From NCBI GenBank assembly GCA_964036665.1, contig OZ038528.1, positions 7,756,501 to 7,820,500 of the forward strand: 64,000 nt of DNA. The letters run 5' to 3'. This document shows, piece after piece, positions 1 to 10,755 of the stretch (positions are counted from its first letter, which is position 1; each line of letters starts with the position of its first letter). The notes beneath the pieces are model-generated. The model was not told the DNA's origin and searched no databases. It worked only from the letters and a program-made list of their open reading frames with translations. The stretch is from Gordius sp. MW1 (lineage: Eukaryota; Nematomorpha; Gordioida; Gordea; Gordiidae). Made by a program: the position numbers and the translations under genes.

Positions 1-200
1 GTCAATCGAATAGTACTAGACATGGAAGTGCCGGAAAAAAGAGGAAGAGGTCGACCTCGTGGTACCTGAAAGGACAAGTGGACAAAGTTATGCTCAATAA
101 GAAAATCGATCCCAATATGGCTCTAACACGATCTAGATGGAAGAAACTGATTAAAACCCCCACGAATGTGGGACTTACGAATTGATAAAGAAGAAGATCC
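1..200 (+). pseudogene. RTE-type LINE, 3' terminal fragment
   Basis: This stretch aligns closely with the 3' end of the RTE copy at 31,885-32,082. Both carry the Gly-Arg-Gly-(Arg)-Pro-Arg segment near the C-terminus of RTE polymerases, a closing Arg-Trp-Lys-Lys-Leu stretch, and the purine-rich tail GATAAAGAAGAAGA that often ends RTE elements. The reading frame is broken by a stop soon after the Gly-Arg-Pro-Arg motif, so it is a dead fragment. The element continues to the left of the window. Confidence 0.8.
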
Positions 201-377
201 TCTAAAATACATTACATCACTTCGTTGTTTTTTTGGACTGAATAAGAAATCGCAATTTTCAGATTGGAAATATAGTCCAAAATTCAAGATCGTTTAACAT
301 CGGCCGAGACATATACTTACTTTAATAATGTTATTATTCTTATTCCTTTGGAACACATTCATATATAAATAACCACA

Positions 378-541
378 ATGGTTTTAAAGAAAGCTCTATG
401 CCCATCCTGTAATAGGAAACTATCTTTGAACAAAAATAATTGTTTCTTATTACATGGCCCTATAACCCTTCGTTGCCCTTTCTCTGGACAAAAGGCCCCA
501 CCAGACATTCTTAAACCTCCCCTAACCCTTAATATTGATTA
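378..541 (+). pseudogene. N-terminal zinc-finger ORF of the R2-like LINE
   Basis: A short frame opens at the ATG at 378. It carries Cys-Pro-Ser-Cys about eight residues in, then a His and a further Cys some 15-25 residues later, which is compatible with a DNA-binding zinc finger. It ends at a TAA at 539-541. Downstream, from about 600, a frame without an ATG continues into the stretch at 710-1,093, so this is best read as the N-terminus of the LINE protein cut off by a mutation. The short length means the assignment rests mainly on position. Confidence 0.45.
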
Positions 542-709
542 AACAAGTGAGCCCATCCCATAGAATCACCTGTTAAAACTCAACCTTTTAATTATCAAAT
601 CAGTGATCAATAGCCTAATTTCACATGGAGCAATGCATTCCTTGCTCAATCCTTCCCCAACACTATAAATAGGATTCCACGAGGAGCTCGCCCAGCCTTA
701 CAGCAACAA

Positions 710-1093
710 TTGATAAACACCATCCAATCAATTGCAAATCATCCTGAAAATCCTATGGGTTGGGACAAGTTATTCAATTTAGCATTCAAAATTTTATTTG
801 TTCCTCCCAATAAAGAAGTTAACTTATCTAAGCATATCAAAGATGCAATTTTAAATCTCAATAATGGTATATGCCATCCCACACCAACTAAACAAACATC
901 AATTATAGACACATCCTTACAACAGAAAGCAAATAGAATCTCAAAAAATTCTTACAACTTGAGAGGAGCTTTAAATGAGTTCTATAATAATCACACTATG
1001 GTTTTAGCCAACCAAGACTCATTCAACCAGATTAATATATTACATCCCATATCTCAACATGCATTTAATACCCAAACAGTACTTCTTCATTGA
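710..1093 (+). pseudogene. R2-like LINE, region before the reverse transcriptase
   Basis: The frame is open from well before 710; the segment reading Ile-Pro-Arg-Gly-Ala-Arg-Pro-Ala-Leu lies just upstream. It ends at a stop at about 1,091, and the RT frame begins at 1,090, so a single frame break separates them. No catalytic motif is visible. The linker upstream of RT in this LINE class is poorly conserved, so the call comes from continuity with the RT that follows. Confidence 0.5.
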
Positions 1094-1953
1094 TTTTATC
1101 TTCCCAAGAAATCAGTGAAGCTATTAATTCATTTCCCCTTGATTCTGCAGCAGGACTAGATGGCATAAAACCTAACTTCCTGCAAGATCTAATAAATTTA
1201 AAAAATAATAATTCAAGTTCTCCACTTGATTCTTTAACCCTCCTTTGCAACTTAATTATCAATGCAAATATCCCCCAAGAAATTAGGCCAGTTCTTTTTG
1301 GAGCTCGACTCTTAGCTTTAAAAAAACCCAATAACTCCCTAAGGCCAATAGTCATTGGGAATGTATTCCGCAGGATAATATCTAAAATAATTTGTAAACG
1401 CATAAAACCTGCATTGTCCAATACCCTAACACCTCATCAATTAGGCTTTGGTGTTAAGGGAGGATGTGAGGCTGCTTGCCATGCAGGCCGGATCACCCTA
1501 CAAAATTTACCCCCCGACCACTGTCTAGTCAAACTAGACTTTACTAATGCTTTTAACCAACTTAATAGAAATGTTTTTATGGAGAATTTTTTAGAAGACT
1601 TGCCACAATACTCCAACTATATTCTGTTAAGTTATGGATGCCCATCCCTTTTAAAATATGGCTCCTTTGTAATAAAATCCGCAGAAGGCCTTCAGCAAGG
1701 TGACCCTTTAGGACCCCCATTATTTTGTTGTGGCATACAAAAACTAATAAATCAAATCAATAACCAGTGTAACCTTTCATTACATGTATGGTATCTCGAT
1801 GATGCAACTTTGGCAGGCAGCCATGCAGAAGTAACCAAAGCAATTAATATAATTAAAGACTTTTGTACGTCCCTAAATCTAACACTTAATGCGAAGCTTT
1901 ACAACCCCCTAACTTTGATCAAAATTCCATTTTTAAAACATATTCTATTGTGA
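1090..1953 (+). pseudogene. Reverse transcriptase domain of the R2-like LINE
   Basis: The RT fingers and palm are clear: a Lys-Leu-Asp-Phe-Thr-Asn-Ala-Phe block (motif A, catalytic Asp), then Gly-Leu-Gln-Gln-Gly-Asp-Pro-Leu-Gly-Pro (motif B), then Trp-Tyr-Leu-Asp-Asp-Ala at about 1,786-1,805 (motif C, both catalytic aspartates kept). The QQGDPLGP/YLDD wording is typical of a LINE group common in invertebrates and differs from the RTE copies elsewhere in the window. The frame ends at 1,953, and the thumb region continues in another frame to about 2,160. Catalytic residues survive but the ORF is broken. Confidence 0.8.
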
Positions 1954-2160
1954 ATAAAGAAAATCTATCAATGCTCGGATCGCCTATAGGTGGATCTCCC
2001 TGTTTACAAGGCTTTTAAAACAAGAATTTAACCCTTTTGGCCTCAAAATTTAATCTTTTAAAACTACTACCAATACATCAAGCCTTTTTTATGATAAAAA
2101 ACTTTTTAAACATCTCCAAAATTCTTAGCTGCTGCTTTTTTACATACAGATATTTTAAGA

Positions 2161-3210
2161 GTGTATGAATCTACAATTAAAGATCTCCTTGAAAAAATTT
2201 TGAATCTACCTTTTGATAATACCAGCTGGCTGCAGGCCACCCTTCCAACCAAATTTGGGGGCTTAGGAATTAGGTCTCCACTCACTATTTCCCTTGTAGC
2301 TTTTCTCTCGTCCTTTAAATCTGTGAAGGATCTTGTTTTTGAATTAACCTCTCAATCAAATGATTTTTTAACGGAATTGGCCATATTGTCTTGGCATGAG
2401 AACGTCATACCAGGAACCTGCCTTCCAGAGTCGGCCAAACAACGAGATTGGGATGCCAGTATAGTATCGCGCTCCATCGCTTACCTACTTTCGAGTTGTG
2501 ATACTGTGCAGCATTTTAATCTCAGGTCACTTACGGCCGACTCTGGTCACGAATGGCTTGAATGTATCCCAAGTAAACACTCAGGACTTTTGCTTTCAAA
2601 TCCAGAAGTTTCGTATGCAATAGCTCTTCGCCTCGGTATTAAAGTTACCACAGGATATCCCTGCAAAAATTGCAATAAGGAAATAGATATCTGGGCTCAT
2701 CACCCACTCCATTGCAAGTTAAACAAATACCGCTTTATCCGACATCAAAAGATAAACCTTTTAATCCAATCGGCTTTAAAAAAGGCCGGCACTCCTTCCA
2801 TCCTTGAACCATTAGATCCTTCTTTAGAAGGTAGAATGCGGCCCGACGGAGCTTCTATGATCCCCTGGGAGGATGGTAAGTTCCTAGCTTGGGACTTTAC
2901 CTGCATAGATATCTTTGCGCCAACTAATAATTATTATAACCCACTTTCTTGCGCCGAAGATCGTAAAACATTCAAATACCGAGCCATTGCTCATTCTAAG
3001 ATTTTTATTCCAATAGTAGCTTCCTGTTCGGCTACTTTTGGCAAAAAAGCCTTAGCTTTTTTTAAATCGATAGGAAACAGATCCCCCAATATTAAATACT
3101 CACCCAGCTTTATTTTACGCCAAAAAATAGGCATTTTGATAGCTAAATATAATTACAAATCTTTATCTGACACATGGCCTGTGTTGGCTATTAACGAATG
3201 TGATGAATAA
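2161..3210 (+). pseudogene. C-terminal thumb and restriction-like endonuclease of the R2-like LINE
   Basis: This 349-codon frame holds a Cys-X2-Cys ... His-His ... Cys knuckle at about 2,661-2,715. It is followed by Arg-Pro-Asp-Gly near 2,838 and, about 14 residues later, Trp-Asp-Phe-Thr-Cys-Ile-Asp. A CCHC motif followed by PD...D is the signature of the restriction-like endonuclease that nicks the target in R2-type LINEs. The frame ends at a TAA (3,208-3,210) about 90 bp before the poly(A), so the 3' UTR is short. It is intact internally but separated from the RT by a frame break. Confidence 0.7.
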
Positions 3211-3808
3211 ATTTTTTTTTTATTTATAATATTATTTTATGCTCGTTTATTGTATATTTCATGTATCATTTTTACCTAATAAAAGCATTTTAACATTAAA
3301 AAAAAAAGTTTGCCAAAGGGTGTGAATACAAAAGATGTCCGGTTCGGATTTCGCTACTTTTAAACTATTTTACCAAATTTTGGCAAAAATGAATTAGCGT
3401 TTTAAATATAGGGACTTGAGATTACCTTATTTACTTATAAAACGAAACAAGTTAGAGTTTGCATTAACATAGTTAGGATTTTTTTCTTTAGCGGAAAGTG
3501 GGCCGTATATTTTTTCAATGAACAAACTACTAAAAGACTTAAAACGAGAAAAACTTTTACATCCCTCTTTTAAGGTCAACAACGATTACCATTTTGGGTT
3601 ATAAAAAATAGTCTTTCCAGTCATTAAAACATGTTTTGTTTAGCTAAACAAAATAAAATTGCCTTCAAAAATAAAATGGCTTCTACTATTTTAAAATTTT
3701 TGTCTATCTTTTGTTATATTGTGTAGGTTGCTCTAGCAACCCTTTTAAAAAAATTAATTTTAGAGTTTTTGTTTTGTTTTAGAGTTTAGTTAGACATGTT
3801 AATTCCGT

Positions 3809-4489
3809 GTTGTATACATAGACTAATAATAAACATAGACTGCCGAACAGCTGTTTTTCTGTATCTAAATAGCTTGCGCTAAATTCAGCCAATTTTAACG
3901 CTTCGTTCGCCATTTTAAAATAGGAAAGTATATCAAGTAATATATCCATTGCAACATTGATATAAGGAATACGTCATCTAAGCTACGTCCCCCTTTTTAT
4001 AACCAACTACCACCAGCCATTTTTCAAGTTAGTTACGTTTAATTAGATTTTCTCATTATATTTAACAATAATTTATCCCCATGTTTTACATATAAATAGA
4101 TGAAGCATTGCAGTGAATCGGGGTCAAAATAGCAAAAAAAAACAGCAGAATTGGTCAGAACAAGATTTTAGATAATCAATATATTAGAATTAAATCTCAA
4201 ATGGGGAGGGAATTTGATGTGCATCTTAAAACGCTGACCTAAAACACTAACCCGAACCTTAACCCTCCTGACCAATCTTGATCTGACCAATTCTGCTGTT
4301 TTTTTCTGCTATTTTGACCCGGTCCCATTGCAGTCTATGCCATTTGTATTTAGGATCTAGTCGAAACATAGGATTTCACAAATGATTTTAATTTAGATTT
4401 CCTGTGAAGAATAAAAATTTGGTAGAAAAATGGATACAAGTTATGGGTCCACAATTTATTTTAAAGAACTCCTAGTCTATGGTTGTATA
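3809..4489. mobile_element. hAT-type MITE with perfect 8-bp target duplication
   Basis: The element spans 3,817-4,481 and is flanked on both sides by GTTGTATA (3,809-3,816 and 4,482-4,489). Its ends begin CATAGACTA on each strand, and a second CATAGACTGCCGAACAGCTG block lies just inside the left end. Eight-bp duplications fit the hAT superfamily. The nested Mutator-type MITE (4,115-4,325) inserted later, so the original element was about 445 bp. A relative lies at 18,546-18,852. Confidence 0.75.
4106..4334. mobile_element. Mutator-type MITE with perfect 9-bp target duplication
   Basis: The element occupies 4,115-4,325 and is bracketed by CATTGCAGT at 4,106-4,114 and 4,326-4,334. The terminal inverted repeats are about 45 bp and nearly identical; after the first few bases they share GTCAAAATAGC and ACAGCAGAATTGGTCAGA. 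A 9-bp duplication with long TIRs is most compatible with Mutator-like elements. The core contains the CCTAAAACACTAACCC segment shared with the elements at 10,765 and 23,841. There is no coding capacity. Confidence 0.8.
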
Positions 4490-5992
4490 TGAAAGGATTT
4501 AAGTATTGTATAGTTGTAATATATTCTCAGTTGATATAATCATAAATTAAAAATATAAAAAAAAGTAATCTGACTATTAAAATGTGCATCTAGTTGATTA
4601 TTGAATTATTAATAATGATATTTTAAAAGGATAAGAGATATATAACTAAAAGTTCATTAATTTGTAACAGATTATCCGCTAGATGGCAGTATGTGCTTTA
4701 TAAGCTTTAAACGTCTCTTAAATTTATTTTAAAAATAGGGTAATAGACTTAAATTTTAATAATTTTTGAGTTTTCGCTAAATAAAATAACTATTCTGCAA
4801 CAATATTAATTGTTTTAAAAGTAGCTATCTATAATAAATGACTATTTTCCCCTAAATTTTGTAGAGTTTACTTTTTTGTTACAGATAAGTGTGTTTTATC
4901 ACATCTTTTCTTTTATTAATTTCAAATCGCCCTAATAATTTTGATAAATAAATTATTTATTAATTCTAAATAGTCCTGTTTTGTTAAACATTCATTAATC
5001 TACAAACATTATATATTTACACTTGTTAAAAAAAGACGAATGGATAAATTATAATATTAATTGGCTAGAAAATATTTTCTTAATGAACAATATGTTACAA
5101 TAAAGCGTACATAGGCTATTTAACTTTTCCATTATAAATGTTAATAATATTTATATAATTTAATAATTTATCAACCGAAAAATCGTTTTAAACTTTATCA
5201 CTCTAATTTATTAAGACTTTATAGCAAAAAAATTTCATAGTTTCAGGAATTTATGCAATTTAAATTTTAGTTTCATATTTAAACCTAACTAATTTTAAAA
5301 TTTGGTAGATTTTCGTTTGATATACGCATATAATACACACCTTATCCAGCCACATAACTTCATCACTCAACCTACAATAACACTCCTATGCTATATTCAA
5401 ATTTCAATATATAGATGGCCCTATAATTAAAATACATTTTTAATATTTAGATCTGTTGTATGTTGCCAATTAATTTTTTTAGATGTTTAAAGTAATTTAA
5501 TTAATGGTGTGTTTAAAGTAATTTAATTAGTGGTGTGAATAAAATGTTGAGAATCAACTTATGACAATTTTATTGTCTGCAGGAGACGCCTAATTAGTAG
5601 TTGATTTAAGGCACTAATTAGAAGCAGACGAATATGTTCAAGGCATTCCTCATGCAAATTGAAATGTGCAGTACATCGACCTGTCTTAAGGTTAAGGGCA
5701 TCCCTAATGCAAATTGATAAGTGCATCGACAGGGTTTAAATAGCTGGATTTTTACCCTGCATAATAATAATATTATTTTTCCTACGTAGAACTCGGTTGT
5801 CCTGCTGCAACCTCCGAAACCCAGTGCGCCCCTAACCGATACCTTCATTAGTCCTTATACATATATATATAAATCGCGAACTTTGTACCATTCGTCCATT
5901 GGATAAAATTTCAAATTTAAAACTTCGATTCAAAAAGATCATTTATTTATTTATAGTTTCTCAATACTTTATAATAATAACATCAGACTCTT
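4490..5992. other. AT-rich intergenic DNA with two small tandem duplications
   Basis: No gene is visible. About 25-bp tandem copies of AAAGTAATTTAATTA lie at 5,490-5,545. About 65-bp copies containing ATGCAAATTGA and CATCGACC lie at 5,637-5,745. The minus-strand frame at 5,618-5,848 only reads through this second repeat and shows no recognisable domain. Confidence 0.5.
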
Positions 5993-5997
5993 TTTTC

Positions 5998-6434
5998 TGT
6001 GGCATATGCCATGATATGCCAATTTGCTCTTATAATCCTTAATATTAAATGTTATTTTTGTACTAACCAACAACACACATAGCATCAATCAAAATTACGT
6101 TTCCAACCCACTATACGTTATTTATATATTCCTACCCTATGTAGAGGAGTCACGATGATTCAATGTCATATTATTATCGATTATCATAGCACATCGCTTG
6201 TTTCACTTGTTACTCATAATTATCGATTTTGTTAACGATATATATTGAAGATTCATATTAATATATATTCATTCTTAGTTTTTTGTGTTACGCGCGCTCG
6301 CGCGCGTAACGTAACAATTATAATGTGTAGTTTAAAATAAAGTTGGATAAATTGGTTTATGTAGATATTTGAAATTAAAATGGAAGCCCAGAAATTTTAA
6401 AAGTTTGAATCTCTTATTTATTAAGAATTCATTA
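5998..6434 (+). repeat. 5' LTR of a Ty3/gypsy element
   Basis: This 437-bp LTR begins TGTGGCATATGCC and is matched by the 3' LTR (7,901-8,337), which has the same length and only about two differences (for example near 6,087 and 6,387). The insertion is therefore young. A 5-bp duplication TTTTC flanks the element (5,993-5,997 and 8,338-8,342). Inside the LTR, 6,287-6,310 is a GC-rich palindrome (GTTACGCGCG, 4-nt loop, complement), which is striking in an AT-rich context. A candidate primer-binding site (TGGTGTCAGATC) follows the LTR directly. Confidence 0.85.
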
Positions 6435-6468
6435 TTGGTGTCAGATCAAAGGAAATAATACTCGCGCC

Positions 6469-6654
6469 ATGAAAAACAATTCGGTAAAAAAGCATAGACC
6501 CATCCACAATTACCCCAATTTTTCGAAAAACGAATCCAACAATTGGAAATTAAACAACTGGAGCCGAAAATTTTGGTTAAATTATGAAAATATTCCGTTC
6601 TTTAATTCACAAAGAAATGAACATCATTTGAGGTGCAGGAAAAATTCTCAGTAG
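6469..6654 (+). CDS. Short leader/gag-like ORF of the LTR element
   Basis: This 61-residue ORF starts 34 bp after the 5' LTR, in the gag position. It is rich in Asn, Lys and Trp and has no zinc knuckle or other recognisable domain. It may be a gag remnant or a packaging leader in a non-autonomous element. It is supported only by position; the ORF is short enough to occur by chance. Confidence 0.3.
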   Translation: MKNNSVKKHRPIHNYPNFSKNESNNWKLNNWSRKFWLNYENIPFFNSQRNEHHLRCRKNSQ

Positions 6655-6910
6655 TCCGAAAACATGAAATTCAAACACACTGGAAGTACTTACATACAAT
6701 AAATTAAAAAAAAATGTTATTAAACCCCTCATATCATTTTTTGTTACTATAATTTAGCGGTTTACTTATGATTTTGATAAAATTAGGAAGGGACGGTGAG
6801 AGTAATGATAAAATGTAAAATGGCAAGGTACAGTCTAGGAATCAAAATAATGTTGATAATTGTAAAATGGATTGTATTAATGTTTTGAGAGAAATGCCAG
6901 AAATATTTTT

Positions 6911-7521
6911 CAAGAAATTAAAACATTTATCTAAATTATCATCCCATTTAAATAATACATCATTTTTAGTTAACTCATAAAGAGGACCAGAATAATTTGT
7001 ATAATTTTCAATAAATTTACTCTAATAATTCATTAAACCTAAAAACGATGCAAGTTCTTTTTTATCAACTGGTCTATTAATATTTTTAATATCTTGTACC
7101 TTTTTTAAATTAGGTTTAACAAAACCGTCTGCTATTACATGACCTAAATAATTTACCTGGTCAGTACCGAAATTACATTTCTTAGCAGAAACGCGTAAAT
7201 TTTTAATTTTAATCAAATCTAATACTCTCTCTAGACGTAAATCATGTTCGTCCTGAGTTGAACCAGTAACTAAAATATCGTCCAAATAAAAAAAACACCA
7301 TCTATATTATTAAATATAGATGCCATCGCCCTTTGAAAAATAGGAGCGGACACGCTTAAACCAAAAGGTAATCTTTTAAAAGAATAGAGACCTTTATCCG
7401 TGTTAATTGTTAACAACTTAGCTGATTTTTCATCTACGCGAAGTTGAAGATAAGCATTAGCTAAATCTAGCTTTGAAAAGTACCTAGACGGTGAGAGTAA
7501 TGATAAAATGTAAAATGGCAA
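6911..7521 (-). pseudogene. Inverted Ty3/gypsy reverse transcriptase fragment
   Basis: On the minus strand the sequence encodes Tyr-Phe-Ser-Lys-Leu-Asp-Leu-Ala-Asn-Ala-Tyr (RT motif A), then Leu-Pro-Phe-Gly-Leu-Ser and Ala-Pro-X-Phe-Gln (motif B region). After a frame break comes Met-Asp-Asp-Ile-Leu-Val (motif C) and Asn-Tyr-Leu-Gly-His-Val-Ile (thumb). This is a standard Ty3/gypsy pol fragment reaching the start of RNase H. It is opposite to its LTRs and lies between 119-bp direct repeats, so it arose by rearrangement during or after retrotransposition. A frame shift near 7,270-7,285 and stops make it non-coding. Confidence 0.85.
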
Positions 7522-7900
7522 GGTACAGTCTAGGAATCAAAATAATGTTGATAATTGTAAAATGGATTGTATTAATGTTTTGAGAGAAATGCCAGAAATA
7601 TTTTTAAAAAATTGCTACTACCAAACCGGTTATTTACAGGGCTCTGAACTCAGATAATGAGTCAACCTTGGTTTTTGGGGCACTGAACTCAGTTAATGAG
7701 TCAACCTCGGTTTATGAGGAACGAGATTCCTTGGTTTCGGTAAGTGGTGTCAATAAGTATAAATTTGAAATTATGGCATATTAAACTAAAAATGTCGATA
7801 GGCATAAATTTGAATTATGAGAAAAGTATAAAGATAAATTATATTAGATTTTGGGCTAAGGTTTTAAAATTGTTTGAATCTTTTCGGTAAAAAGGGAAGG

Positions 7901-8337
7901 TGTGGCATATGCCATGATATGCCAATTTGCTCTTATAATCCTTAATATTAAATGTTATTTTTGTACTAACCAACAACACACATAGCAGCAATCAAAATTA
8001 CGTTTCCAACCCACTATACGTTATTTATATATTCCTACCCTATGTAGAGGAGTCACGATGATTCAATGTCATATTATTATCGATTATCATAGCACATCGC
8101 TTGTTTCACTTGTTACTCATAATTATCGATTTTGTTAACGATATATATTGAAGATTCATATTAATATATATTCATTCTTAGTTTTTTGTGTTACGCGCGC
8201 TCGCGCGCGTAACGTAACAATTATAATGTGTAGTTTAAAATAAAGTTGGATAAATTGGTTTATGTAGATATTTGAAATTAAAATGGAGGCCCAGAAATTT
8301 TAAAAGTTTGAATCTCTTATTTATTAAGAATTCATTA
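7901..8337 (+). repeat. 3' LTR of the Ty3/gypsy element
   Basis: Same length and almost same sequence as the LTR at 5,998-6,434, including the GTTACGCGCG hairpin. It follows the polypurine tract and is followed by the TTTTC duplication at 8,338-8,342. Confidence 0.85.
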
Positions 8338-8342
8338 TTTTC

Positions 8343-9240
8343 TTCATTTTAAATTGTAGATCCTTAAAAAATTTAATGCATCCTAAAAAAAGGAAAATAT
8401 TTGCAACAAAATAAAAAATTTATATTTAAATTTCTAACGATATAAAAAAAATATTTTAGGTTAACTTAACCCCAACCCCAGGTCTTATGTTAAGTGTAAA
8501 TGAACTGAAATTTTAAGGTTAATTTTGAGATCAACCTAAGGTTTAAGAGTTTAGATGACTTTAAAGCCTAAGCCTAGCCCCTCAGGTTTGTGATTACTAA
8601 ACCTAGGTTTTGATCATCACTACCTCCTACCCTTTTAGTTCAACACCAAGGTTTAAAATCTAAAATGACCCAAAAAAGTTCTTTCTGCAAATATTTTGCT
8701 ATAAATATAGTAATAATTAAAAAAATTTGGGCTTAATTAGTTGTTTAATTTTAAGATTGCTTATTGCTGCAATGTGCCATCTAATGTTTAATTATAGTCA
8801 AAATAGGAATTAATTGAATTCCAGCTGATGGAATTATTTAATTTATTAAGCTTATCAGTTTTAAATAATTTTATACAAAATATAGAATCCAATCTCAAAC
8901 TTATTTCAATATTTTAATTTAAATTTAAAACTTCCTCCAAATAATTGACTTATCGCATTTTTCTAAAAGAATAAATATTTTATTTTGGATTATAGATTTT
9001 TTAAATTAAAATATATCAAAAACATCATTGGTATTCCTACAACTAATACCGAATATTTCTTAAATTATTACTCACGATCATTAATTATGCATGTTTACCA
9101 ACATTTAAATTGTTTTTATTTTACCTCTTATAGCAAAGTATACTTTTAAATTTAGATTTGCGAAATGATAAACCAGAATTTTTTTCAATTCAATAAGGCA
9201 TTGTCATTTTAAATCTTTTGACCAATGGCGTGAACTTAGA
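8343..9240. other. AT-rich stretch, no gene seen
   Basis: No ORF, splice-site-bounded exon or structured repeat is recognisable. The part at 8,460-8,660 contains several degenerate CCTAAGGTTTA-like words but no ordered array. Confidence 0.4.
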
Positions 9241-9244
9241 CCTA

Positions 9245-9640
9245 GAGTTTGATCTCGCATCCTCCTGAAAGAGTTTGATCATTTATGTTTGGTATATCGG
9301 GAAGGGAATCTATGTCATTTGCAAAAACTCATAAGTTCCTTAAAACATCCTTTTCGACTAGAATAAGGATTGACCCTTCTTGTTTTTGTCTATTTTAAGA
9401 ACAACGACATCACGACTTTTTTTCCCTTATCTTGGCCAATAGGTACATAGGCATACCGCCCCTTTGTAGTCCAGTTTGTTTGCCCTCGGTTTTGTAGGGC
9501 ATTATTCGCTATTAAAACCGCCTGTTTCGCGGCTCTCTCTGCCTTTCTATACTCTTGATATTGTTATTTGTTCTTGCTTTCGCAACGCGACAATTTTTCA
9601 CTGTTTAATATAATTCTTTATAGAAATCTTCTCAACGCTT
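9245..9640 (-). pseudogene. RTE LINE fragment (linker before the RT)
   Basis: Read on the minus strand this matches the RTE copy at 30,290-30,640: the Leu-Ala-Lys-Ile-Arg-Glu-Lys-Lys stretch, the following block ending in Lys-Gly-Gln, and the CTCTTTCAGGAGGATG word. Stops interrupt it. With the endonuclease start at 11,176-11,391 it probably belongs to one minus-strand RTE copy broken by later insertions. The 94-codon minus-strand frame at 9,632-9,916 lies just upstream and may be part of the same copy, but I could not align it. Confidence 0.65.
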
Positions 9641-10036
9641 TATAATTTGATGGTCCTGAGTTTCCGTGTTGCCTTCTTTGCTCTTTATGGTTTTTACGTT
9701 TGCCACGTCCTTTGAGTCTAACCCGGTCCTTGCAATTTGGTTTACTCTTTTCCCCCTTCTACTCGTAGACATCTGTTTTAGCCTTACCTTACCCATACAA
9801 GTTTGCTTCATATTTAACTTTCTAATATGCCAATCTTGCGTCTTTATTCCTGTTTCATAATCATATTTTGTAAAACTTTCTTTACACTGACGCTTGGGTT
9901 TTTGTTCCAGGACCACGTTCTGTGTTCCCGGTTTGCTTCCCTATGAACACATTTCGCTAGCGATCGTATCGTGCTCGCCATGTTGTTCCAAATATCGTTT
10001 GCATTCTAATGATCCTTTAGCTGCAACCGTTTTATC

Positions 10037-10185
10037 ATGTAAAAACGGCTGGGTTGTTTGGTCGACCCTTGGTTTTAGTCGACTAAACATACACAGACCT
10101 ATTCTTAGTCGCATTTACAGACAAAAGGTTTTTGGTCAAACCTTTGGTATGTTAATGTTTGGGCGACTCCGTTTTTACAACACTA
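10037..10185. mobile_element. Small MITE of the GTGTTGTAAAAA family, degenerate copy
   Basis: The ends read TGTAAAAACGGCTGG on the left and GTTTTTACAACACTA on the right and are inverted relative to each other, with GTCGAC palindromes inside. A better preserved copy lies at 42,308-42,460 in a YPEL5 intron. The left end here is eroded. Confidence 0.5.
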
Positions 10186-10755
10186 CTTGATAGTTATAAA
10201 TTTCTTTCAAGTTTGGTAACCGAAAATATCTGGTTTTTGCGTTTATCTTAGGCTTTTGTGTTTCTAGCTTAAAGATGACATAGTCCATTAGGTCTGTATT
10301 GTGCTGCAACAGCTTCACCTGGTATAACCGTACAATCACATATATTTTTTTAATTTCTTAATTCATATTACTAGGTATTCGATCTGCGAAAGATTTCTAC
10401 CTTTGTATAAGTACAATGTTTTAAAAGAAACTATCTTTAATAACCAAAATCAAATGCAGTTATCTTTAATATTTCATCGTTTACCGACTCATTTTTATTT
10501 CCACATGCTACCGTTTGAATCTCTCTTGCTTTTCCAATGTAACCGTTCATATCCGTTTCAATTATGATTATCTCAGTTCAAGGTATCAGACGAAGCGGTT
10601 CATCTAACTCTTTCCGTTAATCACCTTTTCATTCCTGTAGATTAGATCCTGTTTGCTGATCCGGAAACAACATTTGACCTTCTATAAAAAGGTTCAACAT
10701 AATTAAGTGGCCACTGTTTCGCTGTACCTGTATGACTTTATCTTTCAGATGTGAT

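Larger units (their letters stand above)
378..3309 (+). mobile_element. Decayed non-LTR retrotransposon with restriction-like endonuclease (R2-like architecture)
   Basis: Four successive plus-strand reading frames form one element: a CX2C zinc finger (378-541), a spacer domain (about 600-1,093), a reverse transcriptase (1,090-1,953) and a CCHC plus PD-(D/E)XK-like endonuclease (2,161-3,210). A short poly(A) follows at about 3,298-3,308, as expected for target-primed reverse transcription. The order zinc finger - RT - knuckle - endonuclease is that of R2/NeSL-like, site-preferring LINEs rather than AP-endonuclease LINEs. Stops and frame changes near 541, 1,093 and 1,955-2,160 make it non-functional. 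The 5' boundary and target duplication were not found. Confidence 0.75.
6435..7900 (+). mobile_element. Internal region of the LTR element, rearranged
   Basis: The internal part is only about 1.47 kb, far below an autonomous Ty3/gypsy element. It starts with a primer-binding-like site and a 61-codon ORF (6,469-6,654). It ends with a polypurine tract AAAAAGGGAAGG directly before the 3' LTR, which fixes the element on the plus strand. In between, a pol fragment lies in reverse orientation (6,911-7,486), bracketed by two 119-bp direct repeats (6,792-6,910 and 7,487-7,605). Two copies of a CTGAACTCAG-type repeat lie at about 7,640-7,720. It must be mobilised in trans, if at all. Confidence 0.75.

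Noticed and set aside
9666-10190. Plus-strand hydrophobic ORFs (64 and 98 codons)
   Set aside because: They are antisense to, or next to, minus-strand RTE remnants and partly cover a MITE; no independent evidence.
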